A stretch of 64,000 nucleotides of DNA from UBA1926 sp036732005. GTDB taxonomy: Bacteria; Planctomycetota; Phycisphaerae; Phycisphaerales; UBA1924. The stretch spans positions 5,840-69,839 of the forward strand of contig DAINDF010000018.1 of assembly GCA_036732005.1 (NCBI GenBank), written 5' to 3'. A program made the position numbers and the translations under genes. Each line of letters opens with the position of its first letter. Position 1 is the first letter of the stretch. Shown one piece after another: positions 1 to 8,855 of the stretch. Below the pieces are notes generated by a model. It was not told where the DNA came from. It did no database searches and was given only the letters and a program-made list of their open reading frames with translations.

Positions 1-1
1 G

Positions 2-448
2 ATCAAGGGCGTGTACGACATGCTCCTTGAATTGCTCGTGCTCGCCGCCCTGATGGCCGTGTTCCGCGTGCCGCCGGCGTGGTCGGCGCTGCTGCTGATC
101 CCCTTCGCGATCGTGAGTTTCCTCGGGGCCCAGGGGGTCGTGCTGATGCTCTCGTGCCTCGGGGCGCGGTTCCGCGACCTCTCCAGTATCGTGCAGCACA
201 TCAACCGCGTCCTGTTCTACTTCACCCCGGTGATGTACTCGGTGACCTTCATCCCCGAGCGGTTCCGCACGCTCTACCTGCTCAACCCCGTCGCCTCCGC
301 GGTGGAGCTGAGCCGCGACATCGTCTACCGGGGCGGGATGCCCGACATGACGCTCATGGGCGCCTACTCGGCGTTCTGTGTCGCCCTGCTGGTCGCCGGG
401 ATGGTCGTCTTTGCCCGGCTTCAGGGGAAGGTGACGAAATTCCTGTGA
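2..448 (+). CDS. ABC-2 type polysaccharide exporter, permease subunit (5' partial)
   Basis: This is the C-terminal part of a membrane permease of the ABC-2 family (Wzm/TagG-like), which with the next gene would export a surface polysaccharide across the inner membrane. The frame is open to the left edge, so the true start lies outside the window; the GTG at 11 is internal. About 148 residues remain, with hydrophobic stretches near residues 10-25, 30-55 and 120-140. The stretch 'GARFRDLSSIVQHINRVLFY' followed by 'TPVMYS' is typical of O-antigen/teichoic-acid permeases. Its stop codon overlaps the GTG start of the ATPase gene (GTGA at 445-448), so the two are translationally coupled. Family assignment is firm; the exported polymer is unknown. 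Confidence 0.85.
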   Translation: MKGVYDMLLELLVLAALMAVFRVPPAWSALLLIPFAIVSFLGAQGVVLMLSCLGARFRDLSSIVQHINRVLFYFTPVMYSVTFIPERFRTLYLLNPVASAVELSRDIVYRGGMPDMTLMGAYSAFCVALLVAGMVVFARLQGKVTKFL

Positions 449-1284
449 CCACCGTCGAGACGCCCAGCACGCCCGAGGCGAAGCCGGCCGACACCGCGGC
501 GGCGGCGGTCGCGTTGCTCGAGTGCCGCGAGGTGGTGGTGCGATACCGCATCCGGTATCACTACGCGGACACCTTCAAGGAGTCGTTCATCCACGCGGGT
601 CGGCATCTGGTCCGCAGGGCCCTGGGGCGGGGCGGGGCGCCCCGGGGCGACGGGTCGAAGGACTTCTACGCGCTGAGCGGGGTGTCGTTCGAGGCGTTCC
701 CGGGCGATGTCATCGGGCTCGTCGGGCACAACGGCGCGGGCAAGAGCACGCTGCTCAGGCAGCTCGCCGGCATCGAGGAGCCCGACAGCGGCGAGATCGT
801 CCGGCGCGGCACCATCGGGACGCTGCTCAACCTCTCCTCGGGCTTCAAGCCCGAACTGAGCGGGCTCGAGAATGTCCACCTCCGCGGCGCGATCCTCGGG
901 TTCAGCCGCGAGCAGATCGACGCGATCATGCCCAAGGTGATCGAGTTCTGCGAACTCGGGGACTTCATGTACGCCCCGATCAAGACCTACTCGGCGGGCA
1001 TGAAGGCCAGGCTGGGCTTCTCGCTGGCGATGTACATCAACCCGCAGATCGTCCTGCTCGACGAGGTGATCGGCGTGGGCGACGAGAAGTTCAAGCAGAA
1101 GGCGGGCAACATCTTCTCCTACCTGGGCAGCGACAAGGCGATCATCCTCGCCACCCACGACGCCGGGACGATCAAGAAATACTGCAACAAGTGCCTCTGG
1201 CTCGACCGGGGGCGGGTCCACCGGTTCGGCCCGGCCGAGGAGATCGCCGACGAGTACCTCGCGGTCATGCGGGGCGGGGCCTGA
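445..1284 (+). CDS. ABC-type polysaccharide exporter, ATP-binding subunit (Wzt-like)
   Basis: This cytoplasmic ATPase should energise the permease encoded just upstream. It shows Walker A 'GHNGAGKST' around residues 95-103, the signature 'YSAGMKARLG' and Walker B 'IVLLDEVIGVGDEKF', in the form usual for Wzt/TagH proteins. A longer open frame runs upstream from 79, but it only mirrors the permease gene. GTG 445 is chosen because it gives a 279-residue protein and a 4-base overlap with the permease stop. The C-terminal carbohydrate-binding domain found in some Wzt proteins is absent, so export would not depend on a terminal sugar modification read by this subunit. The polymer is unknown. Confidence 0.9.
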   Translation: MTTVETPSTPEAKPADTAAAAVALLECREVVVRYRIRYHYADTFKESFIHAGRHLVRRALGRGGAPRGDGSKDFYALSGVSFEAFPGDVIGLVGHNGAGKSTLLRQLAGIEEPDSGEIVRRGTIGTLLNLSSGFKPELSGLENVHLRGAILGFSREQIDAIMPKVIEFCELGDFMYAPIKTYSAGMKARLGFSLAMYINPQIVLLDEVIGVGDEKFKQKAGNIFSYLGSDKAIILATHDAGTIKKYCNKCLWLDRGRVHRFGPAEEIADEYLAVMRGGA

Positions 1285-1410
1285 TCGGGCCCCTCGCCCC
1301 GCCCGCTCGGGGCCGCGCGGGCCCCGCGGACCGCCCGGGAGCCCTTGCGGCGGCTATGCTTGCGGAATCGGACCTTTGACTGAATTGGTCGCGAAACGAA
1401 GAGGAAACGC

Positions 1411-2643
1411 ATGACAACGGCCATCAATGTCCCGCTGCTCGACCTCAAGGCCCAGTACGCCCCGATGCGTGAGGAGATCCGCCGGGTGCTGGACGAGGTC
1501 TGCGACGCCCAGTATTTCGTGATGGGCCCGAAGGTGACCGAGTTCGAGAAGGAGATCGCGGCCTACACCGGCGCTAAGCACGCCATCGGGTGCGCGTCGG
1601 GCACGGACGCGATCCTGCTCGCCCTCATGGGCCTGAACATCGGGTGCAACAAGGGACGGAACGACCAGGTCATCTGCCCCTCCTACACCTTCTTCGCCAC
1701 GGGCGGGTCGATCGCCCGGCTCGGGGCGACCCCGGTTTATGTCGACATCGACCCGGTGACCTACAACATGTGCCCCGACCGCGTCCGCGAGGCCGCCCGC
1801 AAGTGCGACCGGCTCGCGGCGATCATGCCGGTGCACCTGTTCGGGCAGTGCGTCGATCTGGCGGTCTACCGCGAGATCGCCGACGAGTTCGGCGTGCCGC
1901 TGATCGAGGACGCGGCCCAGGCGATCGGGTCGAAGGACCCCCACGGCACCATGGCGGGCAACGCCGGCGCCGTCGGGTGCTTCTCGTTCTTCCCCTCGAA
2001 GAACCTCGGCGGGTTCGGCGACGGGGGCATCATGACCACCAACGACTCGGCCCTCGCCGAGCGGCTCGACATGCTCCGCCTGCACGGGTCGAGGCCGAAG
2101 TACTACCACTCGATGATCGGGATCAACTCCCGCCTCGACGCGCTGCAGGCCGCGGTGCTGAGCATCAAGCTGCGGCACCTCGAGGCGTGGCACGAGGGCC
2201 GCGCGGAGAACGCCGCGTTCTACGACCGCGCCTTCGCCGAGGCCGGGGCGCTCACCAGCGCCACCCCGCTCTCGGAATCCTCCGACCTGCCGCTCCGCAC
2301 GCCCGCGCCGGCGACGGGCAAGGCGCGGCACATCTACAACCAGTACGCGATCCGCGTGCCCGCCGAACTCCGGGACGGCCTGCGTGACCACCTCAAGAAC
2401 CAGAACATCGGCACGGAGATCTATTACCCCGTCCCGCTGCACATGCAGAAGTGCTTCGCCTACCTGGGCCAGGGGGCGCCGGGCACGCTGCCCGAGTCCG
2501 AGTCGGCCGCGAACGAGACGATCGCGATCCCGATCTACCCCGAGCTGACCGACACGCAGAAGCAGCATGTTGTCGACTCGACGGTCTCGTACCTGCGCAC
2601 GCACGCGTCCAAGGTCGCGGGCGTCGGCGCCGGGTCCGCCTGA
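1411..2643 (+). CDS. DegT/DnrJ/EryC1/StrS family sugar aminotransferase
   Basis: This is a PLP-dependent aminotransferase of the DegT family (410 residues), which transfers an amino group to a nucleotide-linked 3- or 4-keto sugar. 'GCASGTDAILLAL' (residues ~63-75) binds the cofactor phosphate, 'EDAAQAIGS' carries the ring-stacking Asp, and the Schiff-base lysine is K197 in 'FPSKNLGGFGDGG'. A GAGGA ribosome site lies 5 bases before the ATG. It stands between the exporter and two glycosyltransferases, so it very likely makes an amino sugar for the exported polysaccharide. Which keto sugar it uses cannot be told; the UDP-sugar dehydrogenase on the opposite strand suggests a WbpA/WbpE-type route through UDP-GlcNAcA. 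Confidence 0.93.
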   Translation: MTTAINVPLLDLKAQYAPMREEIRRVLDEVCDAQYFVMGPKVTEFEKEIAAYTGAKHAIGCASGTDAILLALMGLNIGCNKGRNDQVICPSYTFFATGGSIARLGATPVYVDIDPVTYNMCPDRVREAARKCDRLAAIMPVHLFGQCVDLAVYREIADEFGVPLIEDAAQAIGSKDPHGTMAGNAGAVGCFSFFPSKNLGGFGDGGIMTTNDSALAERLDMLRLHGSRPKYYHSMIGINSRLDALQAAVLSIKLRHLEAWHEGRAENAAFYDRAFAEAGALTSATPLSESSDLPLRTPAPATGKARHIYNQYAIRVPAELRDGLRDHLKNQNIGTEIYYPVPLHMQKCFAYLGQGAPGTLPESESAANETIAIPIYPELTDTQKQHVVDSTVSYLRTHASKVAGVGAGSA

Positions 2644-2662
2644 CCCTCGGGAAGTGCCGCCC

Positions 2663-3832
2663 ATGCGGGTGCTGGTCGTCAACGACTACCGCGAGCGGGG
2701 CGGGGCCGAGGTGGTCGCGGCGGCGGGGGCCGAGGCGCTCCGCGCCCGCGGGCACGAAGTGGAGATGTTCACCGGGGACGGCGTCGGCCTGAGGCGGACG
2801 CCGTTTTCTTACATCGACTCGGCGCCGGCGAGACGGTCGCTGCGGCGGGCGATCGCGCGGTTCCGCCCCGATGTCGTCCACCTGCACAACATCTACCACC
2901 TGCTCTCGCCCGGCGTGCTCGCGACGGTCGCGCACTGGAAGCTGGGCGGGCGTGGGCTCGCGGTCATGACCGCCCACGACGCGCACCTCGTGTGCCCCAA
3001 CGCGGGGCTCCGCCGGTTCACCCGCATGGGCCCGGTGCCGATCGATCCATCGGGCCCGCCGTCCGTGCCCGACCTCCTGCTGACACGGTGGGACCACCGC
3101 GGCGCGGCGCACTCACTGCTCAAGGGCCTTCAGCACCTCTGGAACTACCGCCTCCTGGGCAGGCTCGGCGCGATCGACGCGATCATCACGCCGAGCCGAT
3201 GGGGTGAGCGGCTGCTCACCCCGCTGGGCCGACCGGTCCGCGTGGTGCCCAACCCGATCGAGGTCCCGGGGTCGACGCGTCCACCGCGTCAGGCCGGCCC
3301 TCTCACGCTGGTGTTCGTCGGTCGCGTCGAGCCCGAGAAGGGCCTGCCCGAGTTTGTCCTCATGCTCCGGGGCGTCGAGGGCCTCAGGTTCGAGGTTGTC
3401 GGAGAGGGTGAGGACATCGGGCGAAGCCGGGCGGCGGCCGCCGCCGCGGGCGTTGAGATGCACTTTCACGGCCGGCTCGCGCGCACGGCCGCGATCGAGC
3501 GGATCGCGGCCTCGGACGCCCTGGTGCTGCCCAGCCTGTGCGCCGAGAACGCGCCGATGGTGCTCTTCGAGGCGATCGCGGCGGGCACGCCGGTGCTGGT
3601 CTCCGACCGGGGCGGCGCGGGAGAAATCGTGGAGGAATTCGGCGTCGGCCGCGTGTTCGACCCGCTCGACGCGGCGTCGGCACGGGCCGCGGTTGACTGG
3701 GCACGGACCACCGCGATCGACGGCGGAGCCTGGGCGAGGGCACGCGAGGCCCTGCAGGGCCGATCCCCGGCCCGGCACGCCGAGCGGCTCGAACGCGTTT
3801 ACGCTGAGTTCGCATGCGCATCCTGCTCGTGA
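2663..3832 (+). CDS. Glycosyltransferase family 4 (GT-B fold)
   Basis: A 389-residue GT4-like glycosyltransferase acting in the cytoplasm on polysaccharide precursors. It begins 'MRVLVVNDYRERGGAEVV', the nucleotide-free N-terminal Rossmann half. 'VHLHNIYHLLSP' is typical of GT4 acceptor domains. The C-terminal half has 'LVFVGRVEPEKGLPEFV' and the donor-site stretch 'PSLCAENAPMVLFEAIAAG', where the E...E pair binds the nucleotide sugar. An open frame extends back to 2567, but this overlaps the aminotransferase; ATG 2663 gives the expected N-terminus, 19 bases after the previous stop. Its 3' end overlaps the next glycosyltransferase by 19 bases, consistent with one operon. Donor and acceptor are unknown. 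Confidence 0.9.
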   Translation: MRVLVVNDYRERGGAEVVAAAGAEALRARGHEVEMFTGDGVGLRRTPFSYIDSAPARRSLRRAIARFRPDVVHLHNIYHLLSPGVLATVAHWKLGGRGLAVMTAHDAHLVCPNAGLRRFTRMGPVPIDPSGPPSVPDLLLTRWDHRGAAHSLLKGLQHLWNYRLLGRLGAIDAIITPSRWGERLLTPLGRPVRVVPNPIEVPGSTRPPRQAGPLTLVFVGRVEPEKGLPEFVLMLRGVEGLRFEVVGEGEDIGRSRAAAAAAGVEMHFHGRLARTAAIERIAASDALVLPSLCAENAPMVLFEAIAAGTPVLVSDRGGAGEIVEEFGVGRVFDPLDAASARAAVDWARTTAIDGGAWARAREALQGRSPARHAERLERVYAEFACASCS

Positions 3833-5124
3833 GCACCTACTACCCGCCCCAGCCCGCGGTCGCCTCGCTCCGCGTGCATGCGCACGCCACGGCCTGGGCC
3901 GAGTCGGGCGCCGAGGTAACCGTGCTGACCACCCAAAAGCGGGACGACCAGCGCGGCGCCGAGATCCCCAGCCCCGGCGTGCGCGTCGTCGAGGTCCCCG
4001 TGCCGACGCGGATGGTCGGCGAACTCCTCCGCGGCTACGCGGGGCGGCGCGGCGTGCGGTCGGGGGCGTCGACTCAGGATGCCGGAGCCAGGCCCGGCCT
4101 GTTCGCCCGGGCGCTCGGGCGATTCCGGGAAGGGACGGGGGTGTTCGCGAGCGTGCGCATGCCCGATCTGACGGACGCGTGGGTCGCGCCCGCGGTTGCG
4201 CGCGCGCGGGAACTCGCACGGGGCGGGGCGTTCGACGCGGTCGTCGCCTCCTCGGGCCCCTACACGACGCTGCTGGCCGCGAGGCGGATCAGGCGGGCCG
4301 GGCTCGCGTCGCGTTTCGTGGCGGAGTTCCGCGACCTCTGGACGGCCAACCACATGGCCTCGGGCTGCTTCCCGTTCACGCTCCGCGAGCGGGCGCTCGA
4401 ACTGGCGGTGCTCCGCGAGGCCGACCTGGTGGTGACGGTCAGCGAGCCGCTGGCGGCGTGGCTCCGGCCGCGGGCCCGGGGGCCCGTCGAGGTCGTCTTC
4501 AACGGGCACGCGGGGCGGCGGCCGGCGGGGGCGGCGCTCGCGGCCGGCGTGCGCACGCTCGTGTACACCGGCACGGTCTACCCCCGCGGGCACGACCTCG
4601 GGCCGCTGATGCGGGGGCTCGCGCTGCTGCGGCGCGAGAACCCGGACTCGGCCGGGCGGGTGCGCGTCATCGTCGCGGGGCCGGCGGGCGAGCACTGGCG
4701 CACGGCGGCGGCGGCGCACGGCGTTCTCGACCTGATCGACCTGCGGGGCCCCGTGCCCCACGCCGAGGCGCTGGCGCTCCAGGACGGGGCCTCGGCGCTG
4801 CTGAGCCTCGAGTGGACGGGGCCCGAGGAGGGGGTGCTGACCGCGAAGCTGTTCGAGTACCTGGCGGGCGCGGCCCCGATCATGGTCGTGGGGCCCCGTC
4901 GCACGATCACCGAGTGGGCCGAGCGGCTTGGCCGCGGGCTGAACGCCGGCTCGGACGGCGAGGAGGTCGCGCGGTCGCTGCATCGCCTGGCGCGGGGTGA
5001 GTTCGCGCCGACGGGGGTGTGCGACTTTGGGTCGATCGAGGCGCTTTCGAGGCGGGCGCAGTCGGCGCGGATGCTCGGCCTGATCCGGCAGACGGTCTCC
5101 CCCGGCGTCGGGCCGACTCGCTGA
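3814..5124 (+). CDS. Glycosyltransferase family 4-like
   Basis: A second GT4-type enzyme of 436 residues. The N-terminus 'MRILLVSTYYPPQPAVASLR' is characteristic of WcaI/WbuB-like glycosyltransferases; 'AEFRDLWTANH' and 'LVVTVSEPLAAWL' mark the acceptor domain. The C-terminal domain contains 'LVYTGTVYPRGHDLGPLM' and the donor-site region 'EEGVLTAKLFEYLAGAAPI'. The start overlaps the end of the preceding glycosyltransferase, which supports translational coupling in the plus-strand polysaccharide operon that began with the exporter. It meets the minus-strand UDP-sugar dehydrogenase tail to tail, 27 bases away. Substrates cannot be assigned. Confidence 0.88.
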   Translation: MRILLVSTYYPPQPAVASLRVHAHATAWAESGAEVTVLTTQKRDDQRGAEIPSPGVRVVEVPVPTRMVGELLRGYAGRRGVRSGASTQDAGARPGLFARALGRFREGTGVFASVRMPDLTDAWVAPAVARARELARGGAFDAVVASSGPYTTLLAARRIRRAGLASRFVAEFRDLWTANHMASGCFPFTLRERALELAVLREADLVVTVSEPLAAWLRPRARGPVEVVFNGHAGRRPAGAALAAGVRTLVYTGTVYPRGHDLGPLMRGLALLRRENPDSAGRVRVIVAGPAGEHWRTAAAAHGVLDLIDLRGPVPHAEALALQDGASALLSLEWTGPEEGVLTAKLFEYLAGAAPIMVVGPRRTITEWAERLGRGLNAGSDGEEVARSLHRLARGEFAPTGVCDFGSIEALSRRAQSARMLGLIRQTVSPGVGPTR

Positions 5125-5151
5125 GCCGGTCCCCGGGCCGGACGGGCGGGC

Positions 5152-6525
5152 TCAGGACTTGACGAGCCGGCCCCGGATCTCGCCGGCCTTCGCCATCGCG
5201 TTGCGGGTATCGACGACGAGCGACGCCTCGCGGCCCACGAGGGCGTAGTCGACGCCGGCGTGGTCGGTCACGACGAGCACGCAGTCCGCGGCGCGGATCT
5301 CCTCGGCGGTGAGCGCGACGCTGGCCAGGTCGATCTTGTGCTTGCGCATCGGGGGGAAGATCTCGACATGGGGGTCGTGGTAGCGGATGTCGGCCCCGCG
5401 CTCGAGCAGTTCCTCGATGATCTCCGCCGCCGGGCTCTCGCGTGTGTCGTCGACATTCGGCTTGTAGGCGACGCCCAGGACCAGGATCCGGCTCCCCCGG
5501 ATCGACCTGCGGGCCTCGTTGAGCGCCTCGCCCACGCGACCGACCACATAGTGGGGCATCGAGCGGTTGATCTCGCCCGCGAGCTCGATGAACCGGGTCG
5601 CGTAGCCCGCCTCCTTGGCCTTCCAGGTAAGGTAGAACGGGTCGATCGGGATGCAGTGCCCGCCCAGCCCGGGGCCCGGGTAGAAGGCCTGGAACCCGAA
5701 GGGCTTGGTCTTGGCGGCCTCGACGACCTCCCAGATGTCGATCCCGAGGCGGTCGAAGACGACCTTAAGTTCGTTGACCAGCGCGATGTTCACCGCGCGG
5801 TAGATGTTCTCCATCAGCTTGGCCGACTCGGCGACCTCGGCGCTCGACACCTCGTGCACCGAGTCGATGAAGGCGCTGTACATCTGCACCGCCAGGCGCG
5901 TGCTCGCCTCGTCGACCCCGCCCACGAGCTTGGGGATGCGTTCCGTGCTGGTGTCCAAGCGGCCCGGGTCCTCACGCTCGGGGCTGTAGGCGAGGAAGAA
6001 GTCCCGCCCGCACTTGAGCCCGGTCTTCTCGAGGATGGGGAGCATCTCGTCGCGGGTGGTGCCGGGGTAGGTGGTGGACTCGAGCACGACGATCTGCCCC
6101 GGGCGGAGCTGGCGGGCCGCGAGCTCGGTGCTCGCGATGACATACGCCAGGTCCGGCTCGTGGTGGGCGCCGAGCGGGGTGGGGACGCAGAGGATCACCG
6201 CGTCGGCCTCGCGGAGACGGGCCTCGTCGCTGGTGGGCTCGAACCGGCCGGTCTGGGCGAGTTCCTTCGCAAGCCCGGAGCCGAGGTGCTTGAGGTAGTT
6301 CTTCCCCTCGCGGAGCATCCGCACCTTGGCGGCGTCGACATCGTACCCGAGGACCCTGTAGCCCTTCGCGTGGATCGCGCGGGCCAGCGGCAGGCCGACA
6401 TATCCGAGCCCGACGACCCCGATGACGGCGGTCTTGTTCCGAAGGCGCTGCTCGAGTTGTGCTTCCATGGTGGCCTTGGCCCCGCTCGTTGCGGGCTCCG
6501 GTTGGGTCGGTGTCTGGGTGGGCAT
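5152..6525 (-). CDS. Nucleotide-sugar 6-dehydrogenase, UDP-GlcNAc type (WbpA/WecC family)
   Basis: This enzyme oxidises the C6 hydroxyl of a UDP-sugar to a carboxylate with two NAD+, giving a uronic-acid donor for the surface polysaccharide. Of 457 residues, the N-terminal NAD domain has 'VGLGYVGLPLA'. Further motifs are 'ESTTYPGTTRD', 'SPEREDPG' and the central helix 'AESAKLMENIYRAVNIALVN'. The catalytic cysteine is C291 in 'GPGLGGHCIPIDPFYL', a form more like UDP-GlcNAc 6-dehydrogenases than UDP-glucose ones. A longer open frame starts at 6816, but ATG 6525 is preceded by GAGAGGAAGAGG and gives normal family length. Together with the DegT enzyme on the other strand it could make a diamino- or amino-uronic sugar; this is inference. 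Confidence 0.93.
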   Translation of the reverse strand: MPTQTPTQPEPATSGAKATMEAQLEQRLRNKTAVIGVVGLGYVGLPLARAIHAKGYRVLGYDVDAAKVRMLREGKNYLKHLGSGLAKELAQTGRFEPTSDEARLREADAVILCVPTPLGAHHEPDLAYVIASTELAARQLRPGQIVVLESTTYPGTTRDEMLPILEKTGLKCGRDFFLAYSPEREDPGRLDTSTERIPKLVGGVDEASTRLAVQMYSAFIDSVHEVSSAEVAESAKLMENIYRAVNIALVNELKVVFDRLGIDIWEVVEAAKTKPFGFQAFYPGPGLGGHCIPIDPFYLTWKAKEAGYATRFIELAGEINRSMPHYVVGRVGEALNEARRSIRGSRILVLGVAYKPNVDDTRESPAAEIIEELLERGADIRYHDPHVEIFPPMRKHKIDLASVALTAEEIRAADCVLVVTDHAGVDYALVGREASLVVDTRNAMAKAGEIRGRLVKS

Positions 6526-6598
6526 GCCTCTTCCTCTCACGCCGGGTGTCGCGGCCCGTCGGGGGCGAGGACGATCATAGCCGGGGCCCGGAGGGGCC

Positions 6599-7363
6599 TC
6601 ACCCGAGCAGGTTGTGCTGGAGGATGCAGCGCACGGCCTCGAGCCCGTCGCGCCACCCGATCTTCTTGCCCTCGGCGTAGGTCCGCCCCGCGTAGGAGAC
6701 CGGGACCTCGTAGATGCGGATGGGGCGGGGTGCCCCGCCCGGGCCGCCCGCCGGGGGCAGCCGCAGCCGGGCGAGGCGGGCGACCAGCTCGGGCTCGATC
6801 CCGAAACGGTCCTCACGCAGCGATGGCAGGATGGCCGCCAGCACGGGGCGCGTGAACGCCTTGGTTCCGCACTCGATGTCGGTGAGGTTCAGGTTGCTGA
6901 GCATGTTGCTCAGCGCCGTGATCGCCCGGTTCACCACCGCGTGCCAGTAGTAGAGCACGCGGTGGGTCTGCCCCAGGAAGCGGGTGCCGATGACCGCGTC
7001 GGCCCGCCCGTCGAGGATCGGGGCGAGGACCGTCCGGTGGTCGGCGGGGTCGTATTCGAGGTCGGCGTCCTGGACGATGACGACATCGCACCCGCGCTCG
7101 AGCGCGGCGGCGAAGCCCCGGCGGAGGGCGCTCCCCTTGCCCCGGTTGCGGTCGGCGGTGAGGGCGGTGATGTCCTCGCGGCGGTCGTAGTCGGGCAGGA
7201 GATCGGCGGTGCCGTCCGTCGAGCCGTCGTCGACGATGAAGAGGTGGCGGGTGACCTGGAGCCCGTCCGGGCCCTGAGGGCGGGGTGTCGCGTCGAGGCG
7301 GGCGATGATCCTGGGGAGGAGCTCCCGCTCGTTGTAGACCGGCATGACCACCCCGAGGAGCAT
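6599..7363 (-). CDS. Glycosyltransferase family 2 (polyprenyl-phosphate glycosyltransferase-like)
   Basis: A 254-residue GT-A enzyme of the DPM1/GtrB-like branch, which transfers a sugar to a polyprenyl phosphate or to a growing chain. It starts 'MLLGVVMPVYNERELLP', has the metal and nucleotide motifs 'VDDGSTDGTADLL' and 'VIVQDADLEYDP', and 'GKGSALRRGFAAAL'. No membrane segment follows, so it should act as a soluble or peripheral protein. It lies 73 bases upstream of the UDP-sugar dehydrogenase on the same strand and probably belongs to the same polysaccharide pathway. No ribosome site is visible. A -10-like TATCTT (7370-7375 on the minus strand) ends 6 bases before the ATG, which suggests a leaderless message. 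Confidence 0.88.
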   Translation of the reverse strand: MLLGVVMPVYNERELLPRIIARLDATPRPQGPDGLQVTRHLFIVDDGSTDGTADLLPDYDRREDITALTADRNRGKGSALRRGFAAALERGCDVVIVQDADLEYDPADHRTVLAPILDGRADAVIGTRFLGQTHRVLYYWHAVVNRAITALSNMLSNLNLTDIECGTKAFTRPVLAAILPSLREDRFGIEPELVARLARLRLPPAGGPGGAPRPIRIYEVPVSYAGRTYAEGKKIGWRDGLEAVRCILQHNLLG

Positions 7364-7412
7364 GGAAGGAAGATAGCCGGACCACGGGGGGCGGGCGGCT
7401 CGGGGCCGGCGA

Positions 7413-8492
7413 TCAGGCCGTGGCGTCGGGCCCGGCGTGCAGTTCGAGCAGGATCCGCCGCTGCGGCGTTCCCAGCGCGAGATCCTCGATCTGCCCGGGG
7501 CTGCGCCAGACTCGGCCCCCCCCGGCCCGGCCCCGGCTCACGGGCCAGACTTCGAATCGCACCTCCCGGTGGGTGGTCTGGTGGGTGAAGCGTTCGATCG
7601 GTTGGTCGGCCTCGACCGACAGGCGTGTCGATTCGGCGATTTCCGGTCTGCTGGGGAAGCGGTCTGCGCGTTCGACGCTGGGGGCTTGCCAGAGCCCGGC
7701 CCAGAGGCCGGTGGGGGGGCGCTGCTCGACCAGGCGTCGCCCCCGGGTGTCGACGGCGAGCGCGACGCCGACGAACAGCGGACGCCTGGTCGCCGGCCGC
7801 TTGGGCGGGGGGATCTCGTCCTGCGTTCCGAGGCGTCGGGCGTCGCAGTCGTCGGCGATCGGGCAGGCCGAGCAGCGGGGCGACCGCGGGGTGCAAACGG
7901 TGGCGCCGAGTTCCATGATCGCCTCGTTGAACGCGCCCGGGTCAGAGGCGGCGGAGACAAGGTCCGCGGCGCGGGACCAGAGCCACTTCGCCGTCGCCCG
8001 GTCGTCGGGGCGCTCGGGCCTCCCGTGGACGCGGAGGAGCACGCGGGCGACATTCCCGTCGACGATCGGCTCGGGCAGCCCGTGCGCGATCGACGCGACC
8101 GCGCCGGCGGTGTAGCGCCCGACCCCGGGGAGCGCACGGATTGCGTCCGGCTCGCGTGGAAACTCGCCCCGGTGGTCGAGCACGACCGCGCGGGCCGCGG
8201 CGTGCAGGAGACGGGCCCGCCGGTAGTAGCCCATGCCGGACCAGGCGGCGAGGACCTCGTGCTCATGCGCGCCGGCCAGCGCGCGCACGGTCGGGAACCG
8301 CCGGATGAACGCGGGGAATCGCTCGGCGACGCGGGAGACCTGGGTCTGCTGGAGCATCATCTCGCTGACGAGGACGCGGTAGGGGTCGCGGGCCCCGGCC
8401 GGGGCGTCGCGCCACGGCAGGTCTCGAGCGGCCCGGCGGAACCAGCCGAGCAGCGCCCCGGTGAGCCGGCGATCCGCGGCGGGGGGGGTCAC
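7413..8492 (-). CDS. mutY: A/G-specific adenine DNA glycosylase MutY
   Basis: MutY removes adenine mispaired with 8-oxoguanine or guanine, the second barrier against oxidative G:C to T:A mutation. The protein has 359 residues. The catalytic glutamate is E44 in 'LVSEMMLQQTQ'. The helix-hairpin-helix 'LPGVGRYTAGAVASIA' is followed by the catalytic aspartate in 'VDGNVARVLLRV'. The [4Fe-4S] ligands are 'CTPRSPRCSACPIADDC' (C-x6-C-x2-C-x5-C). The C-terminal third (from about residue 230) is the NUDIX-like 8-oxoG recognition domain. The open frame extends to 8708, but GTG 8492 fits the family N-terminus and overlaps the stop of the upstream NifU-N-type gene by 4 bases, so the two are coupled. Confidence 0.93.
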   Translation of the reverse strand: MTPPAADRRLTGALLGWFRRAARDLPWRDAPAGARDPYRVLVSEMMLQQTQVSRVAERFPAFIRRFPTVRALAGAHEHEVLAAWSGMGYYRRARLLHAAARAVVLDHRGEFPREPDAIRALPGVGRYTAGAVASIAHGLPEPIVDGNVARVLLRVHGRPERPDDRATAKWLWSRAADLVSAASDPGAFNEAIMELGATVCTPRSPRCSACPIADDCDARRLGTQDEIPPPKRPATRRPLFVGVALAVDTRGRRLVEQRPPTGLWAGLWQAPSVERADRFPSRPEIAESTRLSVEADQPIERFTHQTTHREVRFEVWPVSRGRAGGGRVWRSPGQIEDLALGTPQRRILLELHAGPDATA

Positions 8493-8761
8493 CCCGCCTC
8501 CGCGAGGACCGCGCGGACGCGGGTTCTGATCGCGCCCCACGGGGCGTCGGGGCGGCGTGAGACGGTGATGAACGAGGCGTGGATGAGCAGGTTGGTGATC
8601 CCCTCGATCCCGAACAGCGCGACCGCGAGGTTGTCCCCCGCCTGAACCGCCTGGTCGGCGTTGAAGTAGGATCGTGGTATCGTGCCGGAGCTCGGCTCCA
8701 CCACGCACTTGAGCGCGTTGGGGTTGGGCGTGGGTTCGAACCGGACGACGCGGTAGGGCAT
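8489..8761 (-). CDS. Small NifU/Nfu N-terminal-domain protein
   Basis: A 90-residue protein matching only the N-terminal domain of Nfu-type iron-sulfur scaffold proteins: it opens 'MPYRVVRFEPTPNPNALKC' and contains 'GDNLAVALFGIEGITNLLI', both characteristic of that fold. The C-terminal C-x2-C NifU domain that holds the cluster in full-length Nfu proteins is missing, so it cannot be a complete scaffold on its own. ATG 8761 is chosen over an upstream frame to 8887 because the family motif starts there; GGCGGGA upstream could be a weak ribosome site. Its stop overlaps the mutY start (GTGA), tying it to an Fe-S DNA repair enzyme. Role in cluster delivery is inference. Confidence 0.82.
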   Translation of the reverse strand: MPYRVVRFEPTPNPNALKCVVEPSSGTIPRSYFNADQAVQAGDNLAVALFGIEGITNLLIHASFITVSRRPDAPWGAIRTRVRAVLAEAG

Positions 8762-8855
8762 TGGTTTGATTCCCGCCGGGAGGGTCGGTTGGCCGATGCT
8801 AGACCGCGCGGCCCGGTGACCCGCGGGCCGGGAGGGTCGGGCGGAAAGGGACGGG

